Source: JAAYLU01 sp964458805 (GTDB lineage Bacteria; Synergistota; Synergistia; Synergistales; Aminobacteriaceae). From it: a DNA stretch of 29,947 nucleotides. Positions 24,101-29,947 of the stretch are shown one piece after another. The position numbers and the translations under genes were made by a program. The notes under the pieces are model-generated. The model worked only from the letters and a program-made list of their open reading frames with translations. It searched no databases and was not told where the DNA came from. The first letter of the stretch is position 1. Each line of letters opens with the position of its first letter. Location: assembly GCA_964458805.1 (NCBI GenBank), contig CAYWKH010000012.1, positions 1 to 29,947 on the forward strand, in the 5' to 3' direction.

Positions 24101-24988
24101 TCAGCGCCCCTTCCACTCGGCTAGGTATTTCTTCAGGAAGCGGGAGGGGTTGTAGGACTCCTTGGCCTGTCGTATGCCCTCCTCGCCCATGTCCTGCTCC
24201 CTGTTTATCCAGGCGTAACCGGCGCAGGACAGGTCGACGAAGGCCTGGTTGATGGCCTGGTAGACCCCCTTGTAGTCGGCCAGTCCCTTCTCAAAGTGCA
24301 CCACCACCATGTCGTCTGTTATAGGCTCGCCCACGGAGTAGGCGACCATGAAGTCCTTCACGTACAGAGCGCCGCAGAGGAGGCCGGGCAGGCTGTCCCA
24401 GTTTCGCAGCACCCGGGCGATCGCGTGGTTCTCCGCCCGGAGGCCGGGGATATCGTCGCAGTTCTTCCACTCGCACCAGAGCTGCTGCATCTCGAGCACC
24501 TCGTCCACGTCCCCTTCCGCAAGTCTCCGGTATTCCGATTCGTACTCGCGCCGGAACTGTCTCACGAGGTTCTTCTTCTTGTGAAAGCGATTGCCGCGAA
24601 GGTCGGCTAGATCGGTCGCCGAGTAGACATACTCCCACTCCGAGCGCTGGTCTTCCAGCCGAACGCGGTCCCCCAGTCGCTCGCGCCAGATGGAGGCCAA
24701 ACCCTCCGGGACGCGGTGGAACGTCATTCCTGCTGGGAAGAGGTCCCGCATTATCCTCTCCCAGTCGGCGTTCTCCCAATCCCCCACGGGCGCCCAGCAT
24801 GTCGTCCCGTGGCGGGTCACGCGCGGCCAGAACAGGTCTTCGGCCTGGGCAAGCTCGTAGCCGCGTTCGTCGGACCAGGCCCATATATTTACGAAGGTGT
24901 AGTCCGAGGTCTTGTCGGAACAGCCCTCGAAGCGATGGTTGTAATCATCCCTCATATCGAAGGAAAGCGGACGGTACTCAAGTGGCAT
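24101..24988 (-). CDS. DUF2156 (phosphatidylglycerol lysyltransferase C-terminal-like) protein
   Basis: A 295-residue soluble protein of the DUF2156 family, a double GNAT-like fold shared with the catalytic domain of MprF aminoacyl-phosphatidylglycerol synthases. Typical features are the opening CSDKTSDYTFVNIWAW, the linker DLADLRGNRFHKKKNLVRQF and the C-terminal QAFVDLSCAGYAWINREQD. It has no membrane segment, unlike full MprF. The family's substrate outside MprF is generally unknown; an aminoacyl or acyl transfer to lipid or amine is plausible. The ATG follows GGGAGGC with good spacing. It heads a set with an MFS transporter one base downstream. Confidence 0.9.
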   Translation of the reverse strand: MPLEYRPLSFDMRDDYNHRFEGCSDKTSDYTFVNIWAWSDERGYELAQAEDLFWPRVTRHGTTCWAPVGDWENADWERIMRDLFPAGMTFHRVPEGLASIWRERLGDRVRLEDQRSEWEYVYSATDLADLRGNRFHKKKNLVRQFRREYESEYRRLAEGDVDEVLEMQQLWCEWKNCDDIPGLRAENHAIARVLRNWDSLPGLLCGALYVKDFMVAYSVGEPITDDMVVVHFEKGLADYKGVYQAINQAFVDLSCAGYAWINREQDMGEEGIRQAKESYNPSRFLKKYLAEWKGR

Positions 24989-25028
24989 AGGATTGCCTCC
25001 CGAAAAAGTATTTCATCTGTCTGGGTCC

Positions 25029-25074
25029 CCAAAGCAAAGCCTGCGGGGCGATTATACCGCAGGCTTTGCTTTGG
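25029..25074. repeat. Perfect 18-bp inverted repeat between dnaK and the DUF2156 gene
   Basis: Arms CCAAAGCAAAGCCTGCGG (25029-25046) and CCGCAGGCTTTGCTTTGG (25057-25074) are exact reverse complements around a 10-nt loop. It lies 38 bp beyond the dnaK stop and 40 bp before the DUF2156 start. No T tract follows on either strand, though the T-rich 3' arm may help; it is probably the dnaK terminator. The minus-strand loop spells TATAATCGCC. Confidence 0.9.
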
Positions 25075-25112
25075 AACTCCATGTTCGAGGCCGACGGCCC
25101 CTGTTAGACGCC

Positions 25113-26996
<1,884 letters not shown>

Positions 26997-27038
26997 ATCG
27001 CATCCCCCCGATTTCTTTGACTATTACTGACTAAGGAT

Positions 27039-27066
27039 ATTATACACGGATTTCCCCTTCTGTCAA
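27039..27066 (-). promoter_or_regulatory. dnaK promoter, consensus -35 and -10
   Basis: On the minus strand a perfect TTGACA (27061-27066) and a perfect TATAAT (27039-27044) are separated by 16 bp in the 114-bp gap before dnaK. The expected leader is about 35 nt. I see no CIRCE dyad (TTAGCACTC-N9-GAGTGCTAA) here. Confidence 0.85.
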
Positions 27067-27110
27067 CAATGGTCAGAGATCTGGGGAGAGAGGGTTCCAG
27101 GCGCGATCGA

Positions 27111-27830
27111 CTACTCTGATAGCGTGACCCGAAGCCTTTCCCTTGCATCCTTCGCGGGGAAAGACCTCCTCTCGACCATGAAATAGACACGCTCGGCTAT
27201 ATTGATGACGTGATCCCCGGCGCGCTCCAGGTGCCTTGCCACCCAGAGCTCCGCGGCCCCGGTCTCCACTGCCTGCACGCCGCCGCCGGGGTGCACGACG
27301 GCGTCCCTTAAAAAGTCGGTGTAGCACTGGGCATACAGAGCGTCCACTTCGTCGTCCCGCTCCCAGAGGGCGGCCGCCATGTTTTTATCCTCGTTCTTGA
27401 AGGCGCTCACCGCCTGTTTGAACATCTCCTTCACCAACCCAAGCATCTCCAGCAGGGACTCCCTGCGCGGGTAGGGCACTTTCTCCCCCACCCTGAGGGC
27501 TTTCTCGGCAATATTCACCGCCTGGTCGCCTATTCTCTCGAGGTCGGTTATGATTTTGAGCACCGCCAGAATAAAGTAGAGCTCCTCCTTGGCCGGCGAG
27601 CGCATCGCTATCGATCCCAGGCACTCCTGGTCCACCTCGCTCTCCATGCTGTCGATCAGGTCGTCGTCGTCCACTACCTTGCGGGCAAGTGCCGCATCAT
27701 GGTTCAGGAAGGCGAAGACTGCGTTTTCGAGAAGACTGGAGGCGCTCTTCCCCATTTCCACGACAAGGGAGACTATGCGCTCCCTGTCGGATTCGTAAAG
27801 GATGGACTGTATCTCAGCGTTTTTCGTCAC
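27111..27830 (-). CDS. phoU: PhoU domain phosphate-regulation protein
   Basis: A 239-residue all-helical protein made of two PhoU three-helix repeats. Each carries the metal-binding E-x-x-x-D signature: TDLERIGDQAVNIAEKA in the first and RHLERAGDHVINIAERV in the second. PhoU proteins damp phosphate uptake and Pho signalling, usually with PstSCAB; here the partner is a Na/Pi-type transporter instead. I chose the GTG at 27828-27830, preceded by GGGAGGAAG with about 8-nt spacing and 28 bp after the upstream stop. The longer frame runs into the transporter gene and lacks a ribosome site. Confidence 0.93.
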   Translation of the reverse strand: MTKNAEIQSILYESDRERIVSLVVEMGKSASSLLENAVFAFLNHDAALARKVVDDDDLIDSMESEVDQECLGSIAMRSPAKEELYFILAVLKIITDLERIGDQAVNIAEKALRVGEKVPYPRRESLLEMLGLVKEMFKQAVSAFKNEDKNMAAALWERDDEVDALYAQCYTDFLRDAVVHPGGGVQAVETGAAELWVARHLERAGDHVINIAERVYFMVERRSFPAKDARERLRVTLSE

Positions 27831-27858
27831 CCGGGCTTCCTCCCTCTTATCCAAGACT

Positions 27859-29439
27859 TCAGTCAGCCTCACGGTAGCGGTTGGCCTCTCCTCTCGCCAC
27901 CTCAAGAGAGGTCCTGACCAGCAAAAAGACCTGGGACATGAAGTCGAGCAGGGGCGCCAGCTCTCTTCTGTTTATTGCGTCCACTCCCAGCCTTAGTCTC
28001 ACGCACCTGTCCAGCTCCTCGTACTCCCTCGCGTAGCGTCCCGCGTCCGCCGCGAAATCCGCATCGGCAAGGGCGAAGGCCCTCAGCGCCATGCGGATAT
28101 TCGTAAGTGCGAGTGAAGCAAGCTTCTTCCAGGTATCCTCGCCCATCTCCCTGGCGAACTGCTCGGCTACCCCTGCCTCGCTCAGCAGCCTCAGCTCCCC
28201 CGTCAGTATCTTGGACATCTGGCGGAAGGATACCACCGAGTACGACACGCTGGAATAGGTGGCCATCAATTCGTCGTAGTCCGAGGGCACGCGGATCCTG
28301 AACATGTACTCCTGGCAGGCCTCTGACAGGCTGTCGATCGCGGACGGCAGCTCCTCGAGCCCTGCGGGGCTCTTCTTCGAGAGAAACAGCGCCTGGCAGT
28401 ACATTTCAATATAATTGGCGAGCCGGATGATCTCCTTCGACAGCAGCAGTATGGCGAGAGCCGGTACATCGGCGAGCTCCTCGTCCAGGTAGATCGGCTC
28501 CCCAAGCCTCTCCTCCTCCCCGCGCTCCATCAGGCGGTCCGTTAGTCGGGCGAGCCAGTCGGACAGTGGATAGAAGACAACCGAGTTGAACAGCGCCACG
28601 CCGAACTGCACCTGGAAGACCAGCAGGGCGTGATTCGCCGAGCTGGAAGCTATGACGTCCTGCGCGAACGAGTAGAAGGGGATGACGATCGCGACCCCCA
28701 GGATCTTGTAGATCAGGGTGCAGATTCCGAGTTTCTTGGCGTTGTGCCGGCCTACGAACGCCGCCAGGACCACGGTGATGCGAGCCGCGCAGACTATCGG
28801 CAGAAAAGTGGATACGGGCAGAGCCCCCGCGTCGGCCAGCGTTATCACCAGGGCGAGGACTGCAGAATTGCTCTGGAGTATGGTGGTAGCGACGAAGGCT
28901 ACCAAGCCTATGAGCCAGGGGTTGCTGCTGGTCACTGTCAGGATGTCGCTGAACCAGGGGGCGTTGAGCAGGGGGGGCACGCCAATTTTCAGAATATACA
29001 TGCCAATGAGTACTATCGATACCCCCTGGAGGACGTAGCCGATCCGGAAGACGTTCCTCTTGCCGAACCTCACCATGAGATAGCTGATGCAGAACAGCAG
29101 CGGCGAATAGACCGCTATGTTCATGCTCAGCAGAAAGGTGACGAACGTGCCCCCTACGCTCGTCCCCATCATAACCACTACCGAACCGGCGAAGGAGAGC
29201 ATCCCGGCGTCGACGAAGCCCACCGCGAAAGCGGTGCCCAGTGTGCTGCCCTGCGCTATGGCCGCCAGCCCGACACCGAACAGGAAGGCCATGGGCTTCT
29301 TCTGCGTGAACCGAAGCAGCAGCTCCTTGGCCTTGTCCCCGAAGCTCGTGCCGAACGCGATTGTAGTCTGCTCCACCCCGTAAAGAAACAGGGCCAGGCC
29401 GCCGAGGATGTTGACGACGGCGAAGAACTGGGCGGTCAT
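27859..29439 (-). CDS. Na/Pi-cotransporter-family protein with C-terminal PhoU-like domain
   Basis: A 526-residue protein of the NptA/YjbB type. The first 320 or so residues contain about eight membrane helices in two Na_Pi_cotrans repeats, marked by AIAQGSTLGTAFAVGFVDAG (about 60-79) and TTILQSNSAVLALVITLADAG (about 186-206). The consensus QSSS is changed to QGST in the first repeat and QSNS in the second. The last 180 residues are helical and PhoU-like. Family members export or import phosphate with sodium. Its ATG overlaps the tctA stop as ATGA, and phoU follows after 28 bp, which supports a phosphate role. The altered motifs leave substrate specificity open. Confidence 0.92.
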   Translation of the reverse strand: MTAQFFAVVNILGGLALFLYGVEQTTIAFGTSFGDKAKELLLRFTQKKPMAFLFGVGLAAIAQGSTLGTAFAVGFVDAGMLSFAGSVVVMMGTSVGGTFVTFLLSMNIAVYSPLLFCISYLMVRFGKRNVFRIGYVLQGVSIVLIGMYILKIGVPPLLNAPWFSDILTVTSSNPWLIGLVAFVATTILQSNSAVLALVITLADAGALPVSTFLPIVCAARITVVLAAFVGRHNAKKLGICTLIYKILGVAIVIPFYSFAQDVIASSSANHALLVFQVQFGVALFNSVVFYPLSDWLARLTDRLMERGEEERLGEPIYLDEELADVPALAILLLSKEIIRLANYIEMYCQALFLSKKSPAGLEELPSAIDSLSEACQEYMFRIRVPSDYDELMATYSSVSYSVVSFRQMSKILTGELRLLSEAGVAEQFAREMGEDTWKKLASLALTNIRMALRAFALADADFAADAGRYAREYEELDRCVRLRLGVDAINRRELAPLLDFMSQVFLLVRTSLEVARGEANRYREAD

Positions 29440-29947
29440 TCCTTGGCCTCGCGCGCCTTCTTAAAATCCCTGACGAAAGGCACAATCATTGACAGCAGCG
29501 CCAGCGACAGCAGCACGAGCGACAGCGGGCGTTTGAGGAACAGGGAGAAGCCGCCCATCATGAGGGTCGTCCTGAGGTTCTTCTCTATCATGGTCCCGAG
29601 TATCATCCCTAGGACAATCGGCGACACGGGGATCTTGCTCCTCGACAGCAGCCAGCCTAGTATGCCGAACGCAAGGCAGACGCCTACGTCGAACAGGGAC
29701 GAGCGGACCGCGTAGCTGCCAATGAAAGAGAAGGCGAATATCAGAGGGTAGAGCAGCTTCTTGGGTATGAGCGCCGCCCTTATCCACAGCCGCGCTCCCA
29801 AAAGGCCGAGGACCAGGAGGATGATATTGGCCACGAACAGGCTTGAGAACAGGGTGTAGACGACCTCCGAGTGTCGAGTGAACAGCTCTGGCCCCGGCTG
29901 AAGGTTGTGGATCATCAGAGCCCCGATGAGTACCGCTGCGGACGAGC
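29436..29947 (-). CDS. tctA: TctA-family tripartite transporter large membrane subunit, C-terminal part
   Basis: The gene runs off the right edge, leaving about the last 170 codons of a family of roughly 500. The first readable codons give AAVLIGALMIHNLQPGPELF, the typical TctA segment. Downstream are several membrane helices and SPIVLGMILGTMIEKNLR and LKRPLSLVLL, also typical of TctA. TctA forms the channel for tricarboxylates or other carboxylates with TctB and the binding protein TctC; neither is visible here. Its TGA overlaps the ATG of the Na/Pi gene (ATGA), so the two are translationally coupled. The methionine near 29915 is internal, not the start. Confidence 0.9.
   Translation of the reverse strand, partial: SSAAVLIGALMIHNLQPGPELFTRHSEVVYTLFSSLFVANIILLVLGLLGARLWIRAALIPKKLLYPLIFAFSFIGSYAVRSSLFDVGVCLAFGILGWLLSRSKIPVSPIVLGMILGTMIEKNLRTTLMMGGFSLFLKRPLSLVLLSLALLSMIVPFVRDFKKAREAKE

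Noticed and set aside
26997..27110. Possible CIRCE heat-shock operator upstream of dnaK
   Set aside because: I looked for TTAGCACTC-N9-GAGTGCTAA and near variants in the 114-bp gap and saw none; only a sigma-70-type promoter is evident.

Overview
The window is about 30 kb of G+C-rich, gene-dense bacterial chromosome with no rRNA, tRNA, CRISPR array, insertion sequence or phage gene that I can see. The gene mix suggests an anaerobic, amino-acid-using diderm. It includes a tungsten/molybdenum-type aldehyde:ferredoxin oxidoreductase, a branched-chain amino acid-type binding lipoprotein, a TctA carboxylate carrier subunit, a PepV-type dipeptidase, a SpoVS homologue without other sporulation genes, and a DnaK carrying the N-terminal insert typical of diderm bacteria. 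My best guess is phylum Synergistota. This rests on gene content only and is moderately confident at best.

Left part (1-5730, all minus strand). In transcription order: spoVS, hisS, aspS and a UPF0173 metallo-hydrolase cut by the window edge. A short terminator-like hairpin separates spoVS from hisS. Upstream of spoVS, and separate from it, is a two-gene unit: a small atypical metallophosphoesterase followed by a 338-residue protein I do not recognise.

Middle-left (5846-11891, plus strand). A compact unit of tex, an HI0933/YhiN-type flavoprotein whose TTG start overlaps the tex stop, and a membrane HD-GYP cyclic-di-GMP phosphodiesterase with an extracytoplasmic binding-protein-like sensor, a PAS and a GAF domain.

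Centre (11948-18510, minus strand). Starting from the right, a YheO/DauR-like regulator is coupled by a GTGA overlap to a monothiol thioredoxin-like gene. Two half-size CHR (chromate-type) transporter genes joined by TGATG follow, then the aldehyde:ferredoxin oxidoreductase, a YibE/F membrane protein and gap. I consider this the most interesting region: a regulated redox/oxyanion module. Diverging from the regulator is a monocistronic solute-binding lipoprotein gene (18690-19841) ending in a textbook terminator. The shared intergenic region holds candidate promoters and a small dyad.

Right part (19948-29947, all minus strand). One cluster contains a DUF2156 acyltransferase-like gene, an MFS exporter, a CoA-disulfide-reductase-like flavoenzyme and pepV. 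Next is dnaK, alone without grpE or dnaJ, with a consensus vegetative promoter and followed by a perfect 18-bp inverted repeat. At the right edge tctA (cut by the window), a Na/Pi-cotransporter-family gene and phoU are tightly packed.

No intergenic gap exceeds about 210 bp. Gene calls rest on recognisable motifs, family length and Shine-Dalgarno placement. Several starts were shortened relative to the longest open frame for that reason.
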